Source: Actinomycetospora lemnae
Lineage (GTDB): Bacteria; Actinomycetota; Actinomycetes; Mycobacteriales; Pseudonocardiaceae
Assembly: GCF_028737315.1 (NCBI RefSeq)
Contig: NZ_JAQZAO010000010.1
Location: 179,026-243,025, forward strand
Reading direction: 5' to 3'
Length of the DNA stretch: 64,000 nucleotides
Shown here: in pieces, positions 55,453-63,873 of the stretch
Position numbering within the stretch: the first letter of the stretch is position 1
Layout of the letters: each line of letters starts with the position of its first letter
Translations under genes and position numbers: made by a program
Notes under the pieces: model-generated
Databases searched by the model: none
Seen by the model: only the letters and a program-made list of their open reading frames with translations
Told to the model about the DNA's origin: nothing

Positions 55453-56822
55453 GCGACGACTACGACGTGATCGTCCTGGGTGGAGGATCGCCCGGGGAGC
55501 ACACCGCAGGCGAGCTCGCCGACGGCGGGATGCGCGTGGCGCTGGTGGAGCGCGAGCTCGTCGGCGGCGAGTGCTCGTACTGGGCGTGCATCCCGTCGAA
55601 GACCCTGCTGCGGCCCGGCGAGGCCGTGCACGAGGCCCGGGAGGCGGCGGCCACCGCAGAGGTCGACGTGGCTGCGGCCCTGGCCTGGCGCGACTTCATG
55701 GTCTCCGACCACACCGACGCCGGGCAGGAGCGCTACCTCGCCGAGAAGGGCATCGCCCTCCTGCGGGGACACGGCCGGCTTGCGGGAACCGGCGTCGTCG
55801 AGGTCGACGGCGTGCGCCACACCGCCGCCGACGTCGTCGTGGCGACCGGTGCCGACCCGGTCGTGCCGCCGATCACGGGGCTGGGCGAGCTCGAGGGCGT
55901 GTGGACCAACCGCGAGGTCACCGCCATGACCGCCGTGCCCCGCCGGCTGCTGGTCCTCGGCGGCGGCCCCGTCGGAGTGGAGATGGCGCAGGCGGTGCGA
56001 CGCCTGGGCGGCGAGGTGGCCCTGGTCGACGGCTCACCGCGTGTGCTGGCCAAGGAGCCGGCACCCCTGGGCGAGGCGCTCGGGGAGGTCCTGCGCCGTG
56101 AGGGGGTGGAGCTCGCGCTGGGCGTGCACGCGACCCGGGCCCGCCGAGAGGGGCCCGACTACGTGCTCACCCTCGACGACGGCCGGGAGCTGCGCGGGGA
56201 CCGGCTCCTGGTCGCCACCGGCCGCCGGCCACGCACCGCCGGCATCGGGCTGGAGACCGTCGGTATCGACCCCGACCCGCGCGGGATCCCGGTCGACGCC
56301 CGGATGCGCGCCGGGGAGCGCCTCTGGGCCGTCGGCGACGTCACCGGCATGCGGCTGCTCACCCACGTCGGGAAGTACCAGGGCGACGTCCTCGCCGCGA
56401 ACCTGCTCGGCGAGCCTCGCGACGCCGACTACGAGGCCGTGCCGGGCGTCGTCTACACCGACCCCCAGGCGGCCTCCGTGGGGGCCACCACGGCGAAGTT
56501 CTCGGCGACGGCGATGGTGTCCGAGGTGGCGAAGACCGCGACCTACACCCGCGCCTACGCGGACGCGGCAGGCCACCTCACCCTGCTCTCCGACGGCGAC
56601 CGGCTCACCGGCGCCCACGCCCTCGGCCCCGAGGCGGGCGAATGGCTCCAGCAGGCCACGCTGGCCATCCGCGCCCGCGTCCCCCTGACCGTGCTGCGGG
56701 ACGTCATCCAGCCCTTCCCGACCTTCTCCGAGATCTACGTCGCAGCCCTCAAGACGCTCGACGGCGCCATCCGAGCCACGCGGCGGCCGGCCGTCGCGGC
56801 GACCCGACAGGAGTCCGCATGA
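55449..56822 (+). CDS. FAD/NAD(P)-dependent disulfide reductase-like enzyme
   Basis: A 457-residue flavoprotein of the dihydrolipoamide dehydrogenase/mercuric reductase class. FAD motif VIVLGGGSPGEHTA, redox pair C42-x4-C47 (GGECSYWACIPSK), NAD(P) motif VLGGGPVGVEMAQ and the C-terminal dimerisation domain are present. In the last domain the usual H-P-T-x-x-E base reads QPFPTFSE, with F in place of the catalytic histidine; family members with this change exist and their substrates are unknown. It is translationally coupled to both neighbours by GTGA and ATGA overlaps. Confidence 0.9.
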   Translation: MSDDYDVIVLGGGSPGEHTAGELADGGMRVALVERELVGGECSYWACIPSKTLLRPGEAVHEAREAAATAEVDVAAALAWRDFMVSDHTDAGQERYLAEKGIALLRGHGRLAGTGVVEVDGVRHTAADVVVATGADPVVPPITGLGELEGVWTNREVTAMTAVPRRLLVLGGGPVGVEMAQAVRRLGGEVALVDGSPRVLAKEPAPLGEALGEVLRREGVELALGVHATRARREGPDYVLTLDDGRELRGDRLLVATGRRPRTAGIGLETVGIDPDPRGIPVDARMRAGERLWAVGDVTGMRLLTHVGKYQGDVLAANLLGEPRDADYEAVPGVVYTDPQAASVGATTAKFSATAMVSEVAKTATYTRAYADAAGHLTLLSDGDRLTGAHALGPEAGEWLQQATLAIRARVPLTVLRDVIQPFPTFSEIYVAALKTLDGAIRATRRPAVAATRQESA

Positions 56823-57574
56823 CCACCGCGCCCGCGCCACTGCACCCCACCTCCGAGTCCCTGGCGGGCCGAACCGTGGTCCTGCTGGGCGGCAGCGCCG
56901 GGATGGGGTTCGAGACTGCCCGGCGGGCACGGGCCGAAGGGGCCGACGTCGTCCTCGCCGCCCGGGATCCCGAGCGGCTGCGCCGTGCGGCCGCCGAGGT
57001 CGGGGCGCGCAGCGCCGAAGCCTTCGACGTCACGGACATCCCGCGTCTCGAGACCTTCCTCGCGGGCCTGCCGTCGATCGACCACGTCCTGGTCACCGCA
57101 GGCGGTCCGTACTACGCACCGCTGGCCGAGCTGGACTTCGACCGGGCCCACCGCTCGGTCGAGGAGCACCTCTGGCTTCCCCTGCACCTCGCACGCAGCC
57201 TCCGGGGGCGACTCCGTCCGGGCGGGAGCCTGTTGTTCGTGGGCGGCACGGGCGCCCGGCGCCCGGCGGCCGGGCTCGCGCTCGCGTCGGCGACGTCCGC
57301 GGCGATGCAGGCCCTGGTCGCCGGTCTGGCTCTCGAACTGGCCCCGGCGCGCATCAACCTCATCGCGCCCGGCTTCGTCGACACCCCGCTCTCGGCGTCG
57401 CTGCTCGGGGACCAGCTCGACGCCCGTCGCGAGCAGCTGCGGGCGACTCTGCCCATCGGACGGGTCGTGGAGCCCGAGGACGTCGCCGCCCTCGCGGTGC
57501 ACCTCATGACCAACACCGCCCTGACCGGCGCAACGTACGACATCGACGGCGGCCAGCAGCTGCTCGAGCGTTAG
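56819..57574 (+). CDS. SDR-fold protein lacking the catalytic Tyr/Lys
   Basis: A 251-residue short-chain dehydrogenase-like protein. The dinucleotide motif VVLLGGSAGMGFETA (about 20-34) and the LIAPGFVDTP segment are normal. The active-site YxxxK is replaced by A156-S-A-T-S160 (LALASATSAAM), and the usual serine site reads GGTGARR. It can probably bind NAD(P)(H) but not perform standard SDR chemistry. ATG 56819 overlaps the upstream stop. Confidence 0.88.
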   Translation: MTTAPAPLHPTSESLAGRTVVLLGGSAGMGFETARRARAEGADVVLAARDPERLRRAAAEVGARSAEAFDVTDIPRLETFLAGLPSIDHVLVTAGGPYYAPLAELDFDRAHRSVEEHLWLPLHLARSLRGRLRPGGSLLFVGGTGARRPAAGLALASATSAAMQALVAGLALELAPARINLIAPGFVDTPLSASLLGDQLDARREQLRATLPIGRVVEPEDVAALAVHLMTNTALTGATYDIDGGQQLLER

Positions 57575-57584
57575 GACGACGGAC

Positions 57585-58397
57585 GTGCCGTGGTTCCCCG
57601 ACTTCGCCAATGCCGCCGAGCTGGCGCGGCGTCAGAGGCAGGCGGCCGGTCGGGTCGACCCGGGCGGGGCGTACGTCCACGCCCTCGACAGCAGGAGAGT
57701 CGAGGATCTCGAGGCCATCTGGCCCGACGAGGTCGTGGTGCACGACCCGGTGGCCGGTGAGATCCGTGGCCATCGGGCGTTGCGCCTGTTCGTGCGCCGC
57801 AGCGGCCGGTGGCTCGCCGAGCACCGGGCCCGGAGCGAACCGGTCGCCTGCACGGTCGCCGCCGGCCGCGCCGTGCTGGAGCTGACGGCGCACCTGGACG
57901 CGGGCGGGCTGCCGGTGGCGTGGCCGGTCGCGATCGTCGCCGAGGCCGACGGCGAGCGGTCGATCCGGTTCCGGACGTACTGCAGCCGGTGGCCCGTCGA
58001 CGGGCGCCATCACGTCCGGCCACCGCTGCTCGCCCCCGCCCACGCCCGTCCGCCGGGTGTCGTCGGCCGGCTCGTGGAAGCACTGGCGACCGGCGACGCC
58101 GAGGCCGCCGTCGGCGTGTTCGCGCCGGCGGGATACCTCCGCGAACCGGACGCGGCCGAGCACCACGGGGTCGACTCGTACTTCGCGCGGTGCTTCCGCG
58201 GGGGCGGGAGCATCCTGCTCGGGATCGGCGCCACCACCGACGACGGCACCCGCTGCGCCCTCGAGTACACCTGCACGCGCTGGGGGAACCGCGACCAGCC
58301 GCCCCAGGCGGGACTCGCGGTCTGCGAGCGCGATGCCGACGACCGGGTCGCCGTCGTCCGGTTCTATGACGACATCGAGCGCGCGGCCGCCGCATAG
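57585..58397 (+). CDS. Tandem NTF2/SnoaL-like protein
   Basis: A 270-residue protein with two NTF2-like halves (about 25-130: ALDSRRVEDLEAIWPDEVVVHDP, and about 150-265: EALATGDAEAAVGVFAPAGYLREP). SnoaL-type folds isomerise or cyclise small hydrophobic substrates or simply bind them. It starts 10 bases after the SDR-like gene and ends the operon. GTG 57585 is used. Confidence 0.8.
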   Translation: MPWFPDFANAAELARRQRQAAGRVDPGGAYVHALDSRRVEDLEAIWPDEVVVHDPVAGEIRGHRALRLFVRRSGRWLAEHRARSEPVACTVAAGRAVLELTAHLDAGGLPVAWPVAIVAEADGERSIRFRTYCSRWPVDGRHHVRPPLLAPAHARPPGVVGRLVEALATGDAEAAVGVFAPAGYLREPDAAEHHGVDSYFARCFRGGGSILLGIGATTDDGTRCALEYTCTRWGNRDQPPQAGLAVCERDADDRVAVVRFYDDIERAAAA

Positions 58398-58664
58398 GGG
58401 GCTCCCGCGCCGCGTACGAGCGCCTCGGCGCCGACCCGGTCGGTCTTCCACGTCCAGGTCGTCCCGAACCCCGCTCCGAAGCACCAGGAGGTACTCCCGT
58501 TCACGCATCTGTCAGCTGCGGTCGCTGTACGGACGGGCCGGCACGGGCGCGAGCCCATAGGGCCGATCGGGTCATGTTCGTTGCAACTGGAACGACTCGG
58601 ACATCGATGATGGGGCGACGGTGCTGCCACTGCGCACCCGCAGACACCCATCGGAAGGCGCCCC

Positions 58665-58919
58665 ATGTTCCGCCAGCTCGTCGCGTCCCTGCTGTTCCGC
58701 CTTGCCGAGCGAGTTGCCCCCTACGCGCGTCGCGAGGTCGCCCGGGACACCAACACGGGCGACCCGGTGGCGACCGTCGTCGCGTACGGGGTGAACGCCG
58801 GCGAGGTCGACGCAGCCCTCGCACACGCGCTCGCGTGGCGTGCCCCCGCCGGTGAGGTCCCGTCGCCTCGATCTGCCCTCGGCGACGACCAGCCCACTCG
58901 CTCTGGCACTCGTCGGTGA
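58665..58919 (+). CDS. Small hypothetical protein (84 aa)
   Basis: ATG 58665 has GGAAGG eight bases upstream and good codon bias for its first ~60 codons (MFRQLVASLLFRLAERVAPY). An amphipathic N-terminal helix is the only feature. The palindrome GTTGCAAC (58581-58588) upstream may be an operator. No family is recognised, so a spurious frame cannot be excluded. Confidence 0.4.
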   Translation: MFRQLVASLLFRLAERVAPYARREVARDTNTGDPVATVVAYGVNAGEVDAALAHALAWRAPAGEVPSPRSALGDDQPTRSGTRR

Positions 58920-59020
58920 CTTCGCCACCCGAGGCAGTCGCCGAGACCGGCGAGGACGCTGCTGTCGTCGCCGACATCGGCATGGCGCGTCTCGGACGCG
59001 CGCGCAGCGCCGGCCTCCGA

Positions 59021-59800
59021 TCAGGAGGGCGGTTCGTCATCGGTCGGTGCACCGGCCGATGGTCCGGGTGACGACGCGGCCTGCAGGGCGTGGACGACCT
59101 GGTCGGCCCGCTCCCGGAAGACGCGCCACCGGCGTTCGTTGTCGTGCACCAGGCGGGAGGACTCGCAGCAGAGATCCGCGGCTCGCGAGATCACCTCTGC
59201 GGCTGAGTGCAGACGCCGAGGGCTGATCCGGGCACCGGCCAGGTCGGCGCGCAGTGCGGCGGGGGTGAAGTCGACGTACTCGAGCATCTCCGCGGCACGG
59301 AACAGCATGTGGGCCGTCACCGACTGCATGTGGGCCGCCAGCCAGTCGTTGGTGATGATGCGGTGCCGTTCGCCCAGGACGTCGGCGAGCTCGTCGATCT
59401 CCATGGTCGCGGCGGCGACCTTCCAGCTGCTCCGCATGGCGTCGGCGAGCCATTCACCACCGGCCGCGAACCCCTCGGCGTCGGTCCGCAGCTCCCTGAT
59501 CATCGCGGTGATCTCTGCGGGACGACCCTCACCCTCCATGAACAGAGCCCCGTCGAGGGCGATGGCGGCTTCGCTGTTGAGGTCCTCGGCGCCCTCGTAG
59601 GGATTCCTCGCGGCGCGGGCGGAGGGAGTGACGGCGGCCCAACGGTCGGCGAGCGCCTGCAGCGTGCGCGCGTGGCGCTGCAGCTGGAGCGCGGTGTCCA
59701 GCGGTGAGGAGGAATAGAAGCGCTCGTGCTCCTTGTGGAAGTGCGCGAGGTTGAGGATCGCCTCCAGCAGGGGCGAGGCACCGTGTGGAGCGCGGCTCAT
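59021..59800 (-). CDS. Conserved hypothetical protein (259 aa), helical
   Basis: A 259-residue mostly helical protein (LLEAILNLAHFHKEHERFYS at the start; later DWLAAHMQSVTAHMLFRAAEMLEYVDFTP). The many conserved His, Glu and Asp in helices recall ferritin- or four-helix-bundle proteins, but no metal motif is clear. Its ATG overlaps the stop of the upstream membrane-protein gene, so the two form an operon. Function unknown. Confidence 0.65.
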   Translation of the reverse strand: MSRAPHGASPLLEAILNLAHFHKEHERFYSSSPLDTALQLQRHARTLQALADRWAAVTPSARAARNPYEGAEDLNSEAAIALDGALFMEGEGRPAEITAMIRELRTDAEGFAAGGEWLADAMRSSWKVAAATMEIDELADVLGERHRIITNDWLAAHMQSVTAHMLFRAAEMLEYVDFTPAALRADLAGARISPRRLHSAAEVISRAADLCCESSRLVHDNERRWRVFRERADQVVHALQAASSPGPSAGAPTDDEPPS

Positions 59801-60171
59801 CGCACCGGCTCCTTCGCCCCGGTGGCCTTCCCGCCCGGCCGGCCGGAGCGGGCCTGGACGACGAGGGCGGCGGCGACGAGCGCCGCCGTCGCGACGACGA
59901 AGACCGCGAGCACGGCGCTGCTCCCGGTGATCATCGCCAGGATGCCGAGCCCGAGAGTGGCGAAATTGGCGACCACGGCCGGCCACCGCGGATGGAAGCC
60001 CGCCCGTCCGCCGAGGGAACGGCTCAGGACCCCACCGATCAGCACGACGATCGCCATCTCGCGCACCGTGTCGACGAACCACACCCGCCCCACGGCGAGG
60101 AAGACGACGTACACGACGACCACGACGGCGACCAGACCGGTCGCGATGACGTCCTTGCCGGTGAACCTCAT
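59797..60171 (-). CDS. Small membrane protein, four helices
   Basis: A 124-residue protein with four hydrophobic segments (about 8-28, 38-52, 62-80, 86-108). ATG 60171 is used; ATG 60201 is a possible longer start, and neither has a clear ribosome-binding site. It is paired with the helical protein downstream by a four-base overlap. No family is recognised. Confidence 0.65.
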   Translation of the reverse strand: MRFTGKDVIATGLVAVVVVVYVVFLAVGRVWFVDTVREMAIVVLIGGVLSRSLGGRAGFHPRWPAVVANFATLGLGILAMITGSSAVLAVFVVATAALVAAALVVQARSGRPGGKATGAKEPVR

Positions 60172-60340
60172 GGGCGCATCGTCGACACGACCGCCGGCCA
60201 TCCGGGAGGGGCGGACGTCCCTTGCCACCCGGTACACCTGCCCCCTCGAACGGCCACCCGAGCGCGGGGCACGTCCCGGACGCGAGTGGCTCCGGCGGCG
60301 GTCAGGCGGAGCTCCGGGATCTCAGGTGGAGCCTCGGGCG

Positions 60341-60892
60341 CTACGAGTCCGGCACGCTGCCGGGTGGGTCCGGAGCTGTCGGCCCGGGACGGAACGCGAC
60401 GAAGGGGTGTGTCCTGGTGAACTCCCGGACGGCGGCGTCGTCGCGCAGGTCGCCCCACCCGAGGACGCTGCTGATGAAGCGCAGGCGGTAGGGATGCTCG
60501 CGGCGGAACTCGACGGCGACCTCGAACGCCTCGTCGTCGGTGAGGAACCGTTGCTGCGGGGCGAAGGTCTCGCCGCCGACCTGCACCCTCACCGCCGGCC
60601 GGACCCGCAGGTTGCGGTACCAGTCGGTCTGCGGCCCCCAGGCGGCGCAGACGACGGCCTCGTGGTCGGCCCGGTCGAAGCGCAGCACCATCGCCACCGT
60701 CTGGTGCGGCTGGCCGGTCACCCGGCCGAGATGTGTGAACGCCACGAACGTCCGGCCCACCGCAGGTCCGGCGTTGTGCCGGTAGGCCACCAACGGCAGC
60801 CGGAACACCGCCAACGCCAGCCGGCCCGGCCGGCGCCGCAGCCCGAGGAGCCCACGCCCACCAGCTGAGCGTGACCTGTTCGCAGAACGCAT
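60341..60892 (-). CDS. Deazaflavin (F420)-dependent nitroreductase-like protein
   Basis: A 183-residue protein of the DDN/nitroreductase family that uses coenzyme F420. The basic N terminus and segments GRTFVAFTHLGRVTGQPHQT, ADHEAVVCAAWGPQTDWYRNLRVRP and the GGETFAPQQRFL strand match the family. Members reduce quinones or detoxify nitro compounds. ATG 60892 is used. Confidence 0.85.
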   Translation of the reverse strand: MRSANRSRSAGGRGLLGLRRRPGRLALAVFRLPLVAYRHNAGPAVGRTFVAFTHLGRVTGQPHQTVAMVLRFDRADHEAVVCAAWGPQTDWYRNLRVRPAVRVQVGGETFAPQQRFLTDDEAFEVAVEFRREHPYRLRFISSVLGWGDLRDDAAVREFTRTHPFVAFRPGPTAPDPPGSVPDS

Positions 60893-61087
60893 GGGGCCTC
60901 CTCTGCCTCGTGTACCTCGACACCGCCTGGCAGCGACGAAACGTGTCCGAGGCCCGCACCGCCAGGGACCTCGGACCCCCGCTCGGGGACCGCTACCGGA
61001 CGCCCGCCCGGACGCCCGCGGGCTCGGGCGGAGGTGCGTCACCAGCGCGGAGTTGGCATGCCGGCGGGCGTCCGGTTTCCTCGGGGC

Positions 61088-61798
61088 ATGTCTCCCGAAG
61101 GCTCCGATCCGCCGACGGTGCACCATGGCGTCCGCCTCCGCTCCGGCGAGGAGGTGCTCGTGCGCACGCTTCGCCCCGAAGACCAGGACGGGCTCGGCGC
61201 CATGTTCGAGGAGCTGAGCAACACCTCCCGCTACCAGCGATTCCTGGGTGGCAAGCCCACCGTGTCGGACAGGGCATTGCGGCGGCTGGCTGACGTCGAC
61301 CACCGCGACCATGAAGCGCTCGTCGCGGTGGCCGGCGACGGAGAGGGCGACAAGGTGGTCGGCGAGGCCCGATGGATTCGGGACGAGGACGACCGCACCG
61401 TCGCCGAGATGGCCATCACCGTGGCCGATGACTGGCAGCAGCGAGGATTGGGCACCGCGCTGGCCCACGACCTGGCTCGCCGTGCTGCCGAGGAGGGCGT
61501 CGAGCGCTTCACGGCCGAGGTGCTGTCGGACAACAGCGGCGTCCGCCGTCTCGTCGAGCACGTCGGGGAGGTCGACTCCGCCGAGCGAGGCGGGGGTGTC
61601 TCCATGCTGCAGGTCAACACCCCCGGGCATGGCGACCTGGCACTCGACGACGGGGGCGTGCGCCAGGTTCTGCGGTCCGCGGCCTCCGGCGACTTCCTGG
61701 TCGTCCCGGGCCCACTGCGCTGGTGGCTGCGGCTCTCCAGCGAGATCACCAAGACCCTGATGGTTCCTGTCGCGGCGCTCCTGCGCCGACGGCGGTAG
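61088..61798 (+). CDS. GNAT-family N-acetyltransferase
   Basis: A 236-residue GNAT protein: VRTLRPEDQDGLGAMFEELS near the start, the acetyl-CoA loop WQQRGLGTALAHDLARRA (about 118-135) and an N-x-x-S/A-like C-terminal segment (LSDNSGVRRLVEHVG). Overall order resembles the acetyltransferase domain of protein acetyltransferases such as Pat/PatZ, but without their cNMP or acyl-CoA synthetase partners. ATG 61088 is chosen; an earlier ATG at 61034 is possible. Confidence 0.82.
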   Translation: MSPEGSDPPTVHHGVRLRSGEEVLVRTLRPEDQDGLGAMFEELSNTSRYQRFLGGKPTVSDRALRRLADVDHRDHEALVAVAGDGEGDKVVGEARWIRDEDDRTVAEMAITVADDWQQRGLGTALAHDLARRAAEEGVERFTAEVLSDNSGVRRLVEHVGEVDSAERGGGVSMLQVNTPGHGDLALDDGGVRQVLRSAASGDFLVVPGPLRWWLRLSSEITKTLMVPVAALLRRRR

Positions 61799-62068
61799 CC
61801 GCCGCGGGCGTGGCTCGCGGCAAGGACCCACATCGACGCGCTTCATGAGCGCCAGCTCGGCCAGCAACGCCCCACCGAGCGCGATGTTCGTGTTGTGCCG
61901 TCGGCATCCGGCTTCCCGGTGTCGTCGGCCGATCTCGCCCTACGTCGGCGGGGTTCCACGGGGACGTGGGGGCGCAGTCGGGCGGACCAAGGGCCGTCGG
62001 GGATGGGACGGTCGACCCCTCGCCGAATCCCCTTCCGAGGCACAGATTCGGCGGCGGAGGTGGGTACG

Positions 62069-62464
62069 GTGTTCACGATCCGCACTGTTGGTGGGGTCGC
62101 GTTGTTCCTCTTCGGTACCACGTTCTTGTGGTTGACCCCGATGTTCGCGAGCCCGGGTATCTCGACGCGGGGAGCCTGGTGGGCGGTGACGCAGGTGCTC
62201 GCGCTCGCCGTGCTCGCCGGCTTCACCTTGGCCACCTACGGCTTGTTCACCAGGCTGCCCTGGTGGGAGACGGTCGCGCTCACTTCAGCGGTCCTCGGCC
62301 TGATCGTGCTGGTCCCCTATTGGGTCGCCGCCCAGCAGGCCGGTGAGGTCACCCCGTGGTTCAACGCGCTGATCCACGCACTGGGGAGCGCAGGCGTTCT
62401 GGTCCTGCTCGGGGTGCCCGCCCTGGAGAGGTGGGTCGACGGGCACGTCGTGACAGGGGCGTGA
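62069..62464 (+). CDS. Small membrane protein, four helices
   Basis: A 131-residue membrane protein (FTIRTVGGVALFLFGTTFLW, then AVTQVLALAVLAGFTLATYG, TSAVLGLIVLVPYWVAA, and LGSAGVLVLLGVPALE). The GTG at 62069 has GCGGAGG eight bases upstream; the longer frame before it is basic and low-complexity. Function unknown. It precedes the DUF6448 remnant by about 95 bases. Confidence 0.68.
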   Translation: MFTIRTVGGVALFLFGTTFLWLTPMFASPGISTRGAWWAVTQVLALAVLAGFTLATYGLFTRLPWWETVALTSAVLGLIVLVPYWVAAQQAGEVTPWFNALIHALGSAGVLVLLGVPALERWVDGHVVTGA

Positions 62465-62558
62465 TGGCGCCGCTCGATGAGCGCTCTTTCGCTGCGGTAG
62501 GTCAAGTGGATCAGTCGCAGCCCGCCACGTCGTTGCCGAAGGCAAGGAGGTGAGCACG

Positions 62559-62745
62559 ATGCCCCCGCACTGCGATTCCTTGGATGGGCCGGTGGTCTCC
62601 GCCGCTCGGGCCGCGATGGCGTCCGGAGAGGTGCAGCGCGTCGCGCCGTATGTCCCGGCGGAGGACGAACCGGAGCTGCGTCGGGCCTTCGATCTCGCCG
62701 TCGCTGCGCGTGCGCTCGGGCCGGCTGCCCGCGAGGCGGCGAGGT
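62559..62745 (+). pseudogene. Truncated DUF6448 gene
   Basis: ATG 62559 has the best ribosome-binding site nearby (AAGGAGG, eight bases upstream). The first ~60 residues match DUF6448: MPPHCDSLDGPVVSAARAAM, then VAPYVPAEDEPELRRAFDLA and ALGPAAREAA. After about 62745 the family sequence stops; the frame continues into out-of-frame sequence of the next gene. The usual HRxGEGxPYTGLKPAG region is missing, so the 3' half was lost, probably by a deletion that also set the start region of the CPBP gene. Confidence 0.72.
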
Positions 62746-62772
62746 GCAGCAGGAGGAAGGCAGGGCCGCAAC

Positions 62773-63687
62773 ATGGAGGTAAGGCAACACACGCCCACTC
62801 GTGCTTTCATCACGAGGCACGCGGTCCTGCTCTTCTATGTTCTGGTATTGACGCTCGGACTCGGTCCCACCCTCGTTTTCGTCGGTCCTGGCGCCTTCCT
62901 GGGTACGACCAACCTCATCGGTACCGACGCCGAGCTGAGCTCCGCGGCAGATCTGGATCCGTCCATAATGGTGGCGATGATGGCGGGCAACCCCGTCTTC
63001 GCCCTGCTGGCCATCCTGGTGATCGCCTTCGCCTATGGCAGGGCGGGGCTGCGCGATCTGCGGTCGCGACTGCTCCGATGGCGGGTGGGTCTTCGCTGGT
63101 ACGCGATCGCGCTGCTCACCGCCCCGATCTTGTGGACGGCGACCCAAGGCGCGCTGTCGCTCACCTCGGACGCGTTCATCCCCGGCATCCTGACGACAGA
63201 CGACAAGGCGAGCCTGCTGGTCGCCGGTCTCGTCGTGGGCCTGGTCGCCGCCTTCTTCGAGGAGATCGCATGGACGGGGTTCGCCACTCACGAACTCGGT
63301 CAGCGGCACGGGCTGTGGGCCACCGGACTCATCGTGGGGCTGATGTGGTGCGTGCTGCACTTGTCGCTGTTCGCCACAGCTGACTCCGGAGCGGTCCCCC
63401 GCGTGCTCTCCGTGGCCGCGGTCTTCTCGTGGATGCTGGCCTACCGGCTGCTCATGGTGTGGGTCTACGGCCGTACCCAGAGCGTGCTGCTGGCCATCCT
63501 CATGCACCTGCCGATCAGTGTCATGGGGTTCGTCCTCACCTCCCCGGCCATGGCGGGCACACCCGACCTGCTCTTCAACCTCGCCTTCGGCGCGACGCTC
63601 TGGGTCCTCGTGGCCGCGGTCGCGGCGACCGACCGCGGCGGGCTCTCGCTCCCCGACCTCCATCAGGCCAGAGCGACCCGGACCTGA
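62773..63687 (+). CDS. CPBP-family intramembrane metalloprotease
   Basis: A 304-residue membrane protein with seven or eight hydrophobic segments. The CAAX/ABI motif 1 is FFEEIAWTGF with E163 and E164, motif 2 is CVLHLSLF with its His, and motif 3 is AILMHLPIS. These residues bind zinc in the Rce1/CPBP fold. In bacteria such proteins often give bacteriocin self-immunity or process prenylated peptides, but no peptide gene is seen. ATG 62773 lacks a good site at normal spacing (GGAAGG is about 13 bases away), consistent with a junction made by the upstream deletion. Confidence 0.85.
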   Translation: MEVRQHTPTRAFITRHAVLLFYVLVLTLGLGPTLVFVGPGAFLGTTNLIGTDAELSSAADLDPSIMVAMMAGNPVFALLAILVIAFAYGRAGLRDLRSRLLRWRVGLRWYAIALLTAPILWTATQGALSLTSDAFIPGILTTDDKASLLVAGLVVGLVAAFFEEIAWTGFATHELGQRHGLWATGLIVGLMWCVLHLSLFATADSGAVPRVLSVAAVFSWMLAYRLLMVWVYGRTQSVLLAILMHLPISVMGFVLTSPAMAGTPDLLFNLAFGATLWVLVAAVAATDRGGLSLPDLHQARATRT

Positions 63688-63873
63688 GGGCTTGGCCGGT
63701 GTCTGCGCAAGTCGCGGGGCCTGGCTGTCACTCGGGATCGTGGTCAATGCCGAACCACGTCGCTCGCATCACCTGGTCCCGGTCGAGCTGCTCTGGCGGC
63801 TCCACGGCCTCTACGGCCGCGCCGGAGCAGGGGCGCCGGCACCGACCGCGGGCATGCCCAGGCGCGGGCCAGG

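Noticed and set aside
58572..58928. Minus-strand 118-codon frame opposite the small gene at 58665
   Set aside because: It has no ribosome-binding site and weaker codon bias than the plus-strand frame.
62550..63383. 277-codon plus-strand frame as one intact protein
   Set aside because: Only its first ~60 residues match DUF6448; the rest is out-of-frame translation of the CPBP gene.
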